DNA of 31,496 nucleotides from Poteriospumella lacustris (lineage: Eukaryota > Sar > Chrysophyceae > Chromulinales > Dinobryaceae): positions 1 to 31,496 of the forward strand of contig SMOI01000357.1 in NCBI GenBank assembly GCA_008000375.1. The letters are read 5' to 3'. Position numbers and translations under genes: made by a program. How positions within the stretch are numbered: the first letter of the stretch is position 1; each line of letters starts with the position of its first letter. Under the pieces are notes generated by a model that saw only the letters and a list, made by a program, of their open reading frames with translations, did no database searches and had not been told where the DNA came from. Positions 1-9,093 of this stretch are shown one piece after another.

Positions 1-2
1 AT

Positions 3-573
3 CTACTTGCGGACTTCTGGAGCCACGATGTGGACGTCCAGAACTAAATCTACAAGCCTCTTCTCGACTGCTTCTTTGTTGGAGTTGAACTCCCGCCTAA
101 ACAATAGACAACAGACAAGAAATCGAGCGATTAACAAACATGTCGTCAGTCTACTGGAGATCGCATGCACTTACGTCATCTGCGCAACATCGCTGTTCGT
201 CTGTTGTTGCAACTTGGCACTGTTATCGCCCGCTCCACCGCGAACCTGAAAGGCACAAAAAAGAAGCAGCGTTCAACATGTGTTAACATGTGGGGTCGCT
301 GGAAAGAGCCAATGAAAATGATGTGTGGATTTACCTTTGCGAGAGCAGCCTGATAGGCCGCTTCTTGCTCGGCCTTGTATCGGGCGATTTCAGCCTCCGC
401 CTCCACCTTAGCTTGTCTGATCTGAGATGTCCGGTCTACAGTCCACAAAAAAGAGAATTCATGAGCCATTCTTGTTGCTGAACACTGAACACCACGCCAA
501 ATTGTGGCTTACTGTTCTTTGCGGCCGAAACCAATTCACTAGCTTTTTGCTCAGCGTTCTTGAGGTGATTCAT
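3..573 (-). CDS. V-type proton ATPase subunit G (4 exons)
   Basis: This is the peripheral-stalk subunit G of the vacuolar proton pump, which pairs with subunit E to hold the V1 sector to V0. I rebuilt it from four exons on the minus strand: 573-513, 435-335, 245-175 and 96-3. The introns of 77, 89 and 78 nt all have GT and AG ends. The joined frame is open for 108 residues, the usual size for the family. It starts NHLKNAEQKASELVSAAK, continues with the alanine/glutamate-rich helix QAKVEAEAEIARYKAEQE, and ends with TREFNSNKEAVEKRL followed by VLDVHIVAPEVRK, matching the conserved C-terminal part of Vma10. The ATG at 573 gives an N-terminus about 8 residues shorter than yeast Vma10. An AG just before it would also allow an upstream non-coding or short coding exon, so the start is less certain than the rest. 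It is divergent from the WRAP53 homologue. Confidence 0.9.
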
Positions 574-1010
574 CTTTCAATGCAAATTTGAGAATGACAA
601 AAGGGATTCCTATGGATCTATCAGTTGTGAGACACTTCATCCGAGGTCGTTCTTCTTATTGGCCACAGTTGGATGATCTTGATGACTGCAGTTTATCCAG
701 TGAGGCGGGTCCTCGTTTGCAGCCTTTTTTGGAGTTTTTCTGAGTGCGACACATCGTGACACCGTCCATTTCTACCGATTTTCCTTCAAATGTACGTGTC
801 GCGATGATGATGACGCCCACGACGACGATGAGTGTGCTTGAATGATGAACCATGGTGAAGGAAGAAGACGAAAGTGGGCACTTTCACAAGAGATTGTTGA
901 TGATTCGTTGAGCTGGAGCGGGAACGACAACCGAACTGCCTGTATATTTTTGGAGAACTGAATAATCTTGGGTTGTACGGTGCGTGGTTGTGGAGTTCAT
1001 GATATGAGTC
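574..1010. promoter_or_regulatory. Divergent intergenic region, V-ATPase G / WRAP53
   Basis: This 437-bp gap separates two start codons facing away from each other, so it should hold both promoters. I see no convincing gene. A 65-codon minus-strand frame (656-853) has a hydrophobic start but is partly made of simple GAT/GAC repeats. No obvious TATA box stands out. Confidence 0.5.
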
Positions 1011-2585
1011 ATGGAGGATAATCAAAATCCAATTCTGTGGAAGGAACAGCACACTGTGAAGAAGTTCTGCTGTTCTGGCAAGAACGATTTCTTTCGTAGC
1101 TCTCGACTGTCCATAGATGGGAAATTGTATGTTACATCAACAGAATCGAACTTTATTGAGTACTACGAAATAGCCTCGAGCGTAGTTGCAAACAATTACT
1201 ACTACGGCGCAAGCCAGCCCCTCGCCAGTGACTCCGACGATGCGCTTAAACTAGCGACTCGTTGTTTTGCAGGCGATACACTGTACGATTTTCAATTGCA
1301 CCAAAGTTTGCTGGACGATGCTGGCTTGCCACTTACAGTTTTGGCAACACGTGATCACCCTGTTCACTTGATGGAGCCAGCCACTGGCCATGTTCGCGCG
1401 AGCTATGTGCCCATTAATCACCTCGATGAACTGGACTTAACAATGTGCGTTGCGTTTAACAGCTCTGGAGAGAAGATTTATACGGGATCAGATAGGAAAA
1501 TAAGGTGAGGATCGCGCAATGAAATGAACGGCGAGGGTCATTTTTCCCAACGATAGGTACTAACTGTCATTTTTGTTTTTTTTGTGCGTAGGTCATTTGA
1601 TGTGGCTGTTCCTGGAAGAAATTGCACAGAATTCTGGACAAGCGAGAGTAAGAAAGCTTTCTTTGGCCAAAAGGGATTAATTTCTTGTATCAGTTTCAAT
1701 CCAGACTATTCTGGTGTATATGCTGCTGGTTCTTTTGCCGGTGACGTCAGTGTATACGCTGAAAACAGCGGGTCTCAAAGCTTTTTCGACATTGTGCGTT
1801 TGGGATATGGAGTCTCGTCGATTAAATGGTCCCCATGTGGTCGCTATCTATGGGTTGGAGGCAGAAATTCAACAGAAGTTACATGCTGGGATGTTCGTGG
1901 AGCCAAGAAGCAAGTGGGGAAAATAGCCCGTTCAATGGCCACGAATCAACGCAATTATTTTGATGTTGACCCATGGGGTCAATATGTTCTCACTGGTGAC
2001 GATTCAGGAAAGCTTCTGTGCTACAGTGCGAAAACATTTGATTTGGTAGCGGAGGTGGACACATCGGTGCGCAGCTCTATCAGCTCCTGTCATTTTCACC
2101 CTTACAGCTCTATCATTCTTGCATGTCAAGGAGAAAGAACATTCACAAAAGATGTTTGCGATCAGGATGGAAGTGACAGCGATACGAGTGAAGCAGTTTC
2201 AGAGCCTGTCGACGAAAATGATCTTTTGGATAGCCGCCCCACCAAAAAGGCTCGGGCATCCGTTTCCCAAATCGAGAATACCAACGGAACCAATGCAGAT
2301 AATGAGAAAATATCTTCAGAATATGATATATTAGCAGTTTTAGAAGACAAACGAAGGAGTCTTGCCAAGGACAGCTCGGATTATCAAGGTGGGGAGGATA
2401 CAAACCCAGGAGCCACGGAGTCCCGTGCTCGAAAGCTGACGAGGTCGGTCGAAGATATTTCTCCAGAGTCTTGTTTGCTTGTGTATACATTTCAAAAGGC
2501 CAATTTATCCCTCCCGATTCCCTCCGAAAGTTCAGGCGGGGCTCAAGAAATTCAACAAACAGAATCACCCGTTGTGGAGGGGTGA
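1011..2585 (+). CDS. WRAP53: WRAP53/TCAB1-like WD40 protein (2 exons)
   Basis: Homologue of WRAP53 (TCAB1), the WD40 protein that binds the CAB box of scaRNAs and telomerase RNA and sends them to Cajal bodies. Exons are 1011-1504 and 1592-2585, giving 495 aa. The 87-nt intron has GT and AG ends and a textbook TACTAAC branch site at 1558-1564. Matches to the human protein run through most blades: GDTLYDF, RDHPVHLMEPATGHVRASY, INHLDEL, GQKGLISCISFNP, TEVTCWDVRG and, most telling, TNQRNYFDVDPWGQYVLTG. A serine/aspartate-rich insert of about 100 residues (about 365-465) interrupts the end of the propeller before a last strand (CLLVYTFQK). The N-terminal extension of the human protein is missing. 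The gene converges on the taxilin gene, with only 31 nt between the stops, so the 3' UTRs probably overlap. Confidence 0.92.
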
Positions 2586-2616
2586 GAAATGATCATTAAC
2601 ATTTACAATATAAATA

Positions 2617-3678
2617 CTACCGCGCCGCCTCCAAAGACGAAATATCCTCCTGAAACTTTTCGATCAACGCCTTTTGCTTCTCAATCAGTTTGCCATATCT
2701 TTCTTTTTCTTCACGCAACTTGTCGATGGTATCGGACAACGTCTTCGCCGACACGGTGCACCCGGCGATGCGAGCAGTCAATTCGTTGTTTTGTTTTTCG
2801 ACAGCTTGGATATCCTTCGCGATCTCCTCCGCTCTTCCTTGTTTCAGTTTGAACAATTGGTTACTTTCGGTCAAGCGCTGCTGAAAGGAATCGAACACAT
2901 CCATAAATTTTGCTGATTTCGCTTTCAAGAACTCTTCCTGTTCTTTGAGGGCCTTCAGCTTTGTCTGGTCCTCTTGGTCTTCCATGGCCTTTCGTTCTTT
3001 CTTCTCAGCACGCTGATCACTATCAAGATCTTTGTCAGAATCGTAATCAGCATCAGTCACGGAAGTGTCGAACGGATCATTGTCTCCTGATTGTAGGCTG
3101 GGGTCGTTGTCAAACTGTTCGAAACATTCGCGAAGAATGTCCTTCAGCCGCGCATTCTCAGAGATAACAGCCTCTCGCCGTTTGCTCAAATCGTCAAGTT
3201 TGGCCGAAATATCTTTGATTTTCGCAGAGAACTCGTAACTGAGCTTCAAGCGATCTTCTTTCTCCGCTTTAACGTCTTCGTTGGCTTTTGATTCAACACT
3301 TTTCACTCTGTTGCTCAACATGCGAGAAAGATTTTCCAGTTTTTCCACTTTGCTTTCGATAGTTCGATAATCTTGTCGAAGGGAAACGACCTCCTGACTG
3401 GCATCTGAGTTCTTCTGCTGTAAATCCAATATTTCTTGCTGCAGATACTCGTCTCTTTTGCTTTCGACCTTGTTCTTGATGGATATCTCACGATACGCGG
3501 TCAACAGAAAATCCAACTCTGATTGGATACTTTCGCCAGCGATTGCTTTGCTCTCCAAAGTCTTCAGAACACCTTGAATACGTTCAACTGATTCAGAAGT
3601 GGTTGAATGCACCGCCTCTTGCTCCGATGGAGCCGAAGACCCCCGGCCCGTTTGCTTCGTGTTTCCTCTCTTTTTCAT
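2617..3678 (-). CDS. Taxilin-family coiled-coil protein
   Basis: Predicted taxilin, a family of long coiled-coil proteins that bind syntaxins and act in vesicle traffic. The product is 353 aa with no intron. After a short basic, low-complexity head (MKKRGNTKQTGRGSS) nearly the whole chain is heptad-rich helix. The family signature is recognisable: a leading helix with LENLSRMLSNR, then KAEKEDRLKLSYEFSAKIKDI, ENARLKDILRECFEQFD, and a later LKAKSAKFMDVFDSFQQRL followed by SNQLFKLKQ, which align with the taxilin pattern of short conserved helical boxes. An acidic linker (about residues 205-240) splits the coil. I chose the ATG at 3678; a longer open frame begins only at a GTG codon upstream. It is divergent from the ATPase gene and tail-to-tail with WRAP53. 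Other coiled-coil families are possible but fit less well. Confidence 0.8.
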   Translation of the reverse strand: MKKRGNTKQTGRGSSAPSEQEAVHSTTSESVERIQGVLKTLESKAIAGESIQSELDFLLTAYREISIKNKVESKRDEYLQQEILDLQQKNSDASQEVVSLRQDYRTIESKVEKLENLSRMLSNRVKSVESKANEDVKAEKEDRLKLSYEFSAKIKDISAKLDDLSKRREAVISENARLKDILRECFEQFDNDPSLQSGDNDPFDTSVTDADYDSDKDLDSDQRAEKKERKAMEDQEDQTKLKALKEQEEFLKAKSAKFMDVFDSFQQRLTESNQLFKLKQGRAEEIAKDIQAVEKQNNELTARIAGCTVSAKTLSDTIDKLREEKERYGKLIEKQKALIEKFQEDISSLEAAR

Positions 3679-4033
3679 GGTTGGTACCAATAACACTAAT
3701 GCTTGGAATTCGAATAATTGCTATTGCGAAAAGAGATTCACAATAAACGGCGTCAGAGAAGTGAAACAACTAATGCAAAATGAAAGAATGAAAAGTTATC
3801 TATGTTGGATGATGTCCAATGTCTGTGCGGCAGTCGCACTTTCGAAAACTTCGCCCAGCTCAGCCCAGACTATGGGGTTACTGGGACAGGAGCTTCAATG
3901 TCCCGCGGAACGTTTCTGTGCCGAAAGCAGCATGCGGTGGTTGGTGATGAATCCGCGCGTGCGGAAATCCATAAATGAGTGAGTCTCCAACAAATCGAGA
4001 AATTCTCATTCGATTGGACTCCAGGAAAAAAGT
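3679..4033. promoter_or_regulatory. Divergent intergenic region, taxilin / membrane ATPase
   Basis: The 355 bp between two divergent ATG codons presumably contain both promoters. A GTGAGT near 3978 and an AG at 4023-4024, just before the ATPase start, could form a small intron in its 5' UTR, but nothing else supports that. No other structure was seen. Confidence 0.45.
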
Positions 4034-6007
4034 ATGACAGCGAAGGAATGGTTTGCGCAATTTGTGAAAGCATCTGAAGAGACCACTTTGATTCCAATAG
4101 GCATCTCACTTGGCCTTATTGTGGTATTTCTTTTTACACGAGGTACCAAGCCTAAGCCAAAGCCAAAGCCTAAGCCAAAGGCTATGTTATTGGACGATGA
4201 GTTTCAGCAATATGTCCAGGGTAAGGCTTATTTGGACGAGTCGAGGTTGGCCTTTCTCAAGCGCCATCGTCAACTTATTCACGACTTGATGGACGGGGAG
4301 CTCCGTGGTCGAAACAGATTCCGCGAGCTCCTTCTTGGTACGAAGGCTTGCGGCAAGTCCACCATGCTGGAAATTCTTCGCGATTTTACTTCCACCTATT
4401 TTCCGCTCATTTTGACAGCAACAATTGTAATGTCAGCTGACGAAGGATTTAGTATTGTGGACTTCCTTTTGCAGAGAATCAAGGAGACGTTCCCTGATCG
4501 TTACACTCAAGGACTCAAGAACCTGGAAAATAGTCAAGATCATGTCTTCCGACGAGTCGAACTCTTCGAGGCAGCCTTAGTCGAGGCCGCCATAAAGATT
4601 CTCCTTTTGGTCGACGAATTTCACTTGGTGTACAAGGTTCCGGATGGAAAGGGTAAGCAGGCAGTATCCGAAATTGCCAATCTCGTTGACACCAGACAAG
4701 GGCATATCCATATTGTCGTTTCTGGCAGCAGTTCAACGTTGCGAAAACTGGTGTTTTGCAAAACTGGTGGCTTAAACATGAGTGACTATCCTTCGTATGC
4801 TGGTACGGACCTAAACAGCACCAAACTACAACCTCGGTGGATATTTCCTCTTCGCACAAACTCTGATATGCATGCCTTTTTTGAGCGCTATCCTCCAAAG
4901 GACCAAAATCGGAATGTTGATAACACAAGAAAAGCCGAATTGTTTCTTCTTTCGGGGGGTCGTCCTGGGCTGATGCGGGACAACTCGATAGAGTCATCAC
5001 CAATCTTCAACGTGCAAGTCAGTAGCCAAAAATCCCGAAGCGTTCACTCTATCTTATCAAGTATATACTGCACGATTGAATCCTTCGTGGAGTTGGCTGA
5101 AGGAGATGGAGACGACAGCGCTGTTGACGCTATATTGCGGCTTGTCCCAATTTCTACGGCGTTAAAGACATACCGAGAACGCTGTGAGTTTATTGAGGAG
5201 AATGAATTTGGGATGAAATGCAATGATCTTGCCGACAAAGGCAGCATTATATTTGAAAACAATAACATTGGGTTCAGTTGCCTTGCAACATATTTTGCTG
5301 TTAAATCCTCTTTGACCGAAAGCTTGACTTGGAAGGAGGCAGCCGCTTTGAAGTATCCCTCTGCTTTTGATAAAATGGCTGAAAACATTGCTTTGCGAAT
5401 TATACGCCACAATCACTCCGAGCTTCAGGGGTTGGAGCTGGGGCAGTTGAAAGGAACAGACTCAACTGTTTTTAACTTTGGCACGAAAAAAACAACATTC
5501 ATTTCCCCAACGCTTGTCCATTTCTTGTCGGCAGAACCAGAGAAGATATTCGGATACCTGCACAAAGAGCAATTCAATAATCACAATGTTGCTGGTGCTG
5601 ATGCAATATCTCTGCGCAAAGATGGGGATAAGTCGGTACGTGTTGTTCGCTTTCGGATCAAGCTTAGGAAAGGCTCTATCACTCTGAGCGAGGTAAACAA
5701 GCTGAAGCTTGACATGGAACAACGAGGAGCTCAAGCCATTGAATGCATCAAGACAAAATATCCCACGACCAAGGTGACCAATGTGTTGTTTACCACGGAA
5801 TATTTCGAATCGGAGGACAACGAATCGTTTCAAAGTGACGACACCTTTATGCTGTTTTCTCAGGTTTCTTTGGCGAAGTTTTGGCCCGATGACGTAAAAA
5901 TGTTGGGTAGACCATACGCATCAAATTGTTCGTTGAAGAACCTTGAAAACTATGTTCTTTCAAGTAGTGGAACAAGAAGCATCCCAACCACCGTTTCTCA
6001 AGAGTAA
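4034..6007 (+). CDS. Membrane-anchored P-loop ATPase with degenerate nuclease-like C-terminal domain
   Basis: I do not recognise a named gene. The 657-aa product has, in order: one hydrophobic segment (about 18-36) that should anchor it in a membrane; a basic KP repeat linker (38-49); a P-loop ATPase with Walker A GTKACGKST (102-110), Walker B ILLLVDEF (D194, E195), a sensor-like VVSGSSS (228-234) and SGGRPG (307-312), which resembles the GG-P motif of archaeal-type ATPases; a winged-helix-like stretch (about 395-425); and a C-terminal alpha/beta domain. That last domain has GADAI (D523), a strand with RFRIK (539-543) and a strand VTNVLFTTE, laid out like a PD-(D/E)XK nuclease in which the E/Q of the ExK motif is arginine. 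The order ATPase, winged helix, nuclease-like resembles Crinkler and RHS NTPase-nuclease proteins (inference). The ATG at 4034 opens directly before the membrane segment. No intron is evident. Confidence 0.8.
   Translation: MTAKEWFAQFVKASEETTLIPIGISLGLIVVFLFTRGTKPKPKPKPKPKAMLLDDEFQQYVQGKAYLDESRLAFLKRHRQLIHDLMDGELRGRNRFRELLLGTKACGKSTMLEILRDFTSTYFPLILTATIVMSADEGFSIVDFLLQRIKETFPDRYTQGLKNLENSQDHVFRRVELFEAALVEAAIKILLLVDEFHLVYKVPDGKGKQAVSEIANLVDTRQGHIHIVVSGSSSTLRKLVFCKTGGLNMSDYPSYAGTDLNSTKLQPRWIFPLRTNSDMHAFFERYPPKDQNRNVDNTRKAELFLLSGGRPGLMRDNSIESSPIFNVQVSSQKSRSVHSILSSIYCTIESFVELAEGDGDDSAVDAILRLVPISTALKTYRERCEFIEENEFGMKCNDLADKGSIIFENNNIGFSCLATYFAVKSSLTESLTWKEAAALKYPSAFDKMAENIALRIIRHNHSELQGLELGQLKGTDSTVFNFGTKKTTFISPTLVHFLSAEPEKIFGYLHKEQFNNHNVAGADAISLRKDGDKSVRVVRFRIKLRKGSITLSEVNKLKLDMEQRGAQAIECIKTKYPTTKVTNVLFTTEYFESEDNESFQSDDTFMLFSQVSLAKFWPDDVKMLGRPYASNCSLKNLENYVLSSSGTRSIPTTVSQE
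4145..4182 (+). repeat. Lys-Pro coding tandem repeat
   Basis: Six-base units AAGCC(T/A) followed by AAGCCA repeat here and encode alternating Lys-Pro between the membrane segment and the ATPase domain. This would form a stiff, basic tether close to the membrane surface. Confidence 0.85.
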
Positions 6008-6446
6008 ATTATATTCCGGAACAGAACTTTAATTGTGATCACTTTCAATCATGAGCTTGCTTCACCGACCTCCGAATACAAAAATTCATAAGCAAACAGT
6101 TTGTGTTGCCTAAATGCATCGACCAAGTGACCAAGCATGTCGGTGAATGAGCAGCCGGAACGCCCTCCACATGGCCAAGAGTAAAGGTGCGTTAAACAAC
6201 AAGGGGCAACGTTGCCGTTACGAGGGTCGCCGCCAAGCAGCTGCGGTTGCGACTGGTTTGGTAACTGACACAAGGGCCGTCAGCTGCCACCGTCTCAATC
6301 GCTAACCCGCCCCTCTTTTGCCGTATTTCTGATGACCAGACGTCGCCAAGAAGTGGGACAACGAGGCTCAACAATTGAACCACCAACTGCACGTCGTGGT
6401 AAGCAGTTACCACCCATCCTTCTGAACCGCGTAGACGACCATCTCT
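6008..6446. other. Convergent intergenic region, ATPase / left ATG12, with arm edge and possible relic
   Basis: This region lies between the ATPase stop and the left ATG12 stop. The part from about 6280 to 6446 is still alignable to the right arm (about 11201-11410) but carries substitutions and a 30-40 bp length difference, so it is the worn outer edge of the inverted duplication. A short minus-strand frame at about 6049-6160 (TDMLGHLVDAF, then KLFAYEFLYSEVGE) reads like protein but has no visible start or partner exon. No confident gene is called. Confidence 0.45.
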
Positions 6447-6812
6447 TCAGCCATACTGCTCTTGGATACCATACATTACCACCAAATCTCCACCGATTTG
6501 AAAACATTCGAACAAGTCTTGCACTTGTTGGTCCGGTGTTGGTGAAAACCCCGTGCCGCAATATAGAAACAGACCCTTGTCCGTTTGAATCGTTTTTCTC
6601 AAATACTTCTCGACCTCCACGATCTGACGGGTCCCACTCAAGTGAAAGCGATTTTTCGTCAGCAATGGTGCTGAGCCTATCGGTCTGAGAAGAATGGGTA
6701 TTTTTTGAGCTGGTTCGTCGTTGACTGTGCCCGTCGTCGGCTTGGGTTCTACGCCCGAAGCCGTCGCTGTTGGCGCCGTCGACACCGACTCTGCACCAGC
6801 CTTCTCACTCAT
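6447..6812 (-). CDS. ATG12: Ubiquitin-like autophagy protein ATG12, left copy
   Basis: ATG12 is the ubiquitin-like modifier that is joined to ATG5. The conjugate acts with ATG16 as the E3 for ATG8 lipidation on the growing autophagosome. The product is 121 aa: a disordered head of about 37 residues, then the ubiquitin-like fold starting IPILLRPIGSAP, with the family signature LFLYCGTGFSPTPDQ, the core LFECFQIGGDLVVMYGI, and the C-terminal glycine (EQYG) needed for activation by ATG7. Most homologues have WG at the end, here YG. No intron is present. It shares a 375-bp divergent promoter with the left RPT6. Compared with the right copy it differs at four bases, all in the last 103 bp and all silent, so both proteins are identical. 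Confidence 0.95.
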   Translation of the reverse strand: MSEKAGAESVSTAPTATASGVEPKPTTGTVNDEPAQKIPILLRPIGSAPLLTKNRFHLSGTRQIVEVEKYLRKTIQTDKGLFLYCGTGFSPTPDQQVQDLFECFQIGGDLVVMYGIQEQYG

Positions 6813-7187
6813 GGCTTGTGAAGATGGTGGTGGTGAGGTCGATTCGAAGACAGTCTGTTTCCGTTCTGAGCATCAAGACGGTCTATTTTTATCGGAAGGA
6901 GTCTTTCTCGTTGTCATTTCAGCAGAGCAAGTCGAGGCATGATGATGACGAAGACAACGATGACCTTGGCACAGAGTTGCACAAAGTCTGTGTCGGTCAG
7001 GGTTGGCCGAGTTCTGAAGAGACGAAACGAGACCGACAAGCACTCGACTCCAAACCGATTCCTGATTGGGATTCTTGACGTCTATCGCGACCCTCTTGCT
7101 TCCACCACGACTCGCAGACATTCAGTAAGGTGACGGAACTCTCCACATTGACAATTGGTGCAGTACCGTGAATCATTGTGATCCAAC
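6813..7187. promoter_or_regulatory. Divergent promoter ATG12/RPT6, left copy
   Basis: These 375 bp separate the ATG codons of ATG12 and RPT6. The stretches compared match the right copy (10460-10834). A short shared promoter would couple an autophagy gene to a proteasome gene. No TATA box or known element was recognised. Confidence 0.65.
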
Positions 7188-8553
7188 ATGGCCTCGTCAT
7201 CATCAACAGTACCGGGCGACGCTCGCGACCAAGGTCTTCGAAGGTAATGTGACGGACGCGGACGCTGTAGTGACGGAGAACTGATTGGTTGATTGTTGTC
7301 GTTGTATGTTGTTGCAGCTATTACATCAGCAAAATCGAGGAGCTGCAGATCAAAATCCGCGACAAGACGCAGAATTTCGAACGTTTGAAGGCACAGCGCA
7401 ATGAGCTCAACAATCGCGTGAAACTGATGCGCGAAGAGCTGATGCAACTTCACGAACCTGGAAGCTATGTCGGAGAGGTCGTGAAGGCGATGGGCAAGCA
7501 GAAAATATTAGTGAAGGTGAATCCCGACGGAAAATACGTGGTGGACATCGACAAGGACATCGACATCAACAAATGCACACCCAACACCCGCGTGGCATTG
7601 CGCTCGGACTCTTATACGCTGCACAAAATCTTGCCGTCGAAGGTGGATCCGCTGGTGTCTCTCATGAAGGTAAGGGGTATTTCGTCACTCGTCCTGGAGG
7701 CTTTGTGGTGACTGACTTCTCATTCGTTGCGATGTCTGATGGTGTGTAGGTGGAGAAGGTGCCCGATTCAACGTACGATATGGTGGGTGGTCTGACAAAG
7801 CAGATCCAGGAGATCAAGGAGGTGATCGAGTTGCCTATCAAGCATCCCGAGCTCTTCGATGCCTTGGGTGTCGCACAACCGAAGGGTGTGTTGTTGTACG
7901 GACCTCCCGGTACCGGCAAAACGTTGTTGGCTCGCGCAGTGGCCCACCACACTGACTGTACATTCATTCGCGTGTCGGGATCCGAGTTGGTCCAGAAGTA
8001 TATCGGCGAGGGATCGCGCATGGTTCGCGAGTTGTTCGTGATGGCGCGCGAGGCGGCGCCGACCATCATTTTCATGGACGAAATCGATTCGATTGGCAGT
8101 CAGCGCATGGAGGGATCGAAGGGAGGAGACAGCGAGGTCCAACGGACAATGTTGGAGCTATTGGCGCAGTTGGACGGCTTCGAGGCGACGCAGAACATCA
8201 AGGTCATCATGGCGACCAACCGTATCGACATTTTGGACAGCGCGTTGTTGCGACCTGGACGTATCGATCGCAAGATCGAGTTTCCCAACCCGACATCGCA
8301 GTCGCGTGCGGAAATCTTATCCATCCACAGCCGGCGCATGAACTTGCTACGCGGCATTGACTTGGTGAAGGTGGCCGAGAAGATGAGCAACTCGTCAGGA
8401 GCAGAGTGCAAGGCAGTCTGCACGGAGGCGGGCATGTTCGCCCTGCGTGAACGTCGCATTCACGTCACGCAGGAAGACTTCGAGATGGCCGTCGCGAAGG
8501 TGATGAAGAAGGACTCGGAGGCGAACACTTCCATGGCCATGTTGTGGAAGTAA
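7188..8553 (+). CDS. RPT6: 26S proteasome regulatory ATPase RPT6/PSMC5, left copy (3 exons)
   Basis: RPT6 is one of the six AAA+ ATPases of the 19S base ring that unfold substrates and thread them into the 20S core. Exons are 7188-7243, 7318-7669 and 7750-8553; the 74- and 80-nt introns have GT and AG ends. The spliced protein is 403 aa (human 406). Order: short variable head; coiled coil ([20 protein letters not shown]); OB domain with [18 protein letters not shown] domain with Walker A GPPGTGKT (about 187-194), Walker [12 protein letters not shown] and [20 protein letters not shown]; and the terminal LWK typical of RPT6. [11 protein letters not shown] and [14 protein letters not shown] separate it from the other RPT subunits. 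It converges on a second, inverted RPT6 copy 540 bp away. Confidence 0.96.
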
Positions 8554-9093
8554 GGCGCTTTTTCTTGGTGAATGGGCTTGGCGGCGAGGCGGGCGACGGC
8601 TCTGGCGCATATCGCCCTCTTGCAGTTTGTTTCCTGGCACTGTAGTTTAGTAGATGCGATATTTGGAAGCTTTCATAACTATGCTGACAGGTCCTTTCGT
8701 GGTGTAGCTCTCTGTCAACTTGATGATAATCATTATTCGCTGTCACAAATCTTCGTGTGCGCTGCAGTGATAACATGCCGTCGGACATTGCACAGATTGA
8801 GGTTGGCCGAGGATGGGCTACCGATCAGTAGTATGCGCCCTATATCATCTCGCATTCTGCCTATGAATAAAATCCTCCAGCTTGACAAACCTTGTGACTA
8901 CACAGCGAATTAGCTTGATTACATACAATAGAAGAGCAGACCGCACTGAACAGAAACTTGTCAAGTGAGCTTCCTTTGCAATCTACTAAGACCTACAATG
9001 ATACACCAAGAGAAACAGCAACTGCAAGATGGCGATGTGCGCCAGAGCCGTCGCCCGCCTCGCCGCCAAGCCCATTCACCAAGAAAAGGCGCC
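8554..9093. other. Convergent spacer between the two RPT6 copies (palindrome centre)
   Basis: The outer 74 bp on each side (8554-8627 and 9020-9093) are near-identical inverted copies with three differences. The central 392 bp (8628-9019) are unique and not self-complementary, so the palindrome has a real spacer. AATAAA occurs near 8867 and could serve as a polyadenylation signal for the plus-strand gene. No gene was recognised. Confidence 0.7.

Larger units (their letters stand above)
6280..8627. repeat. Left arm of large inverted duplication (ATG12-RPT6)
   Basis: Positions in this arm pair with the right arm by the rule left + right = 17647, without gaps from 6447 to 8627. From 6550 to 8558 I found no difference to the right arm in the stretches compared by eye (both RPT6 introns, parts of the shared promoter and of both coding regions), and the translations agree in several frames. 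Outside this core differences appear: four in the ATG12 tail, three in the 74 bp after the RPT6 stop, and substitutions plus a length difference beyond the ATG12 stop. Confidence 0.93.

Noticed and set aside
656-853. 65-codon minus-strand frame starting with a hydrophobic stretch
   Set aside because: Part of it is GAT/GAC simple repeat, it has no family resemblance, and it lies in a divergent promoter. It could at most be untranslated leader of the V-ATPase gene.
3679-3696. Longer N-terminus for taxilin (and likewise for Fic, phosphodiesterase, RJL GTPase and helicase)
   Set aside because: Each extension depends on a GTG or TTG codon as start. The first in-frame ATG gives a sensible protein in every case.
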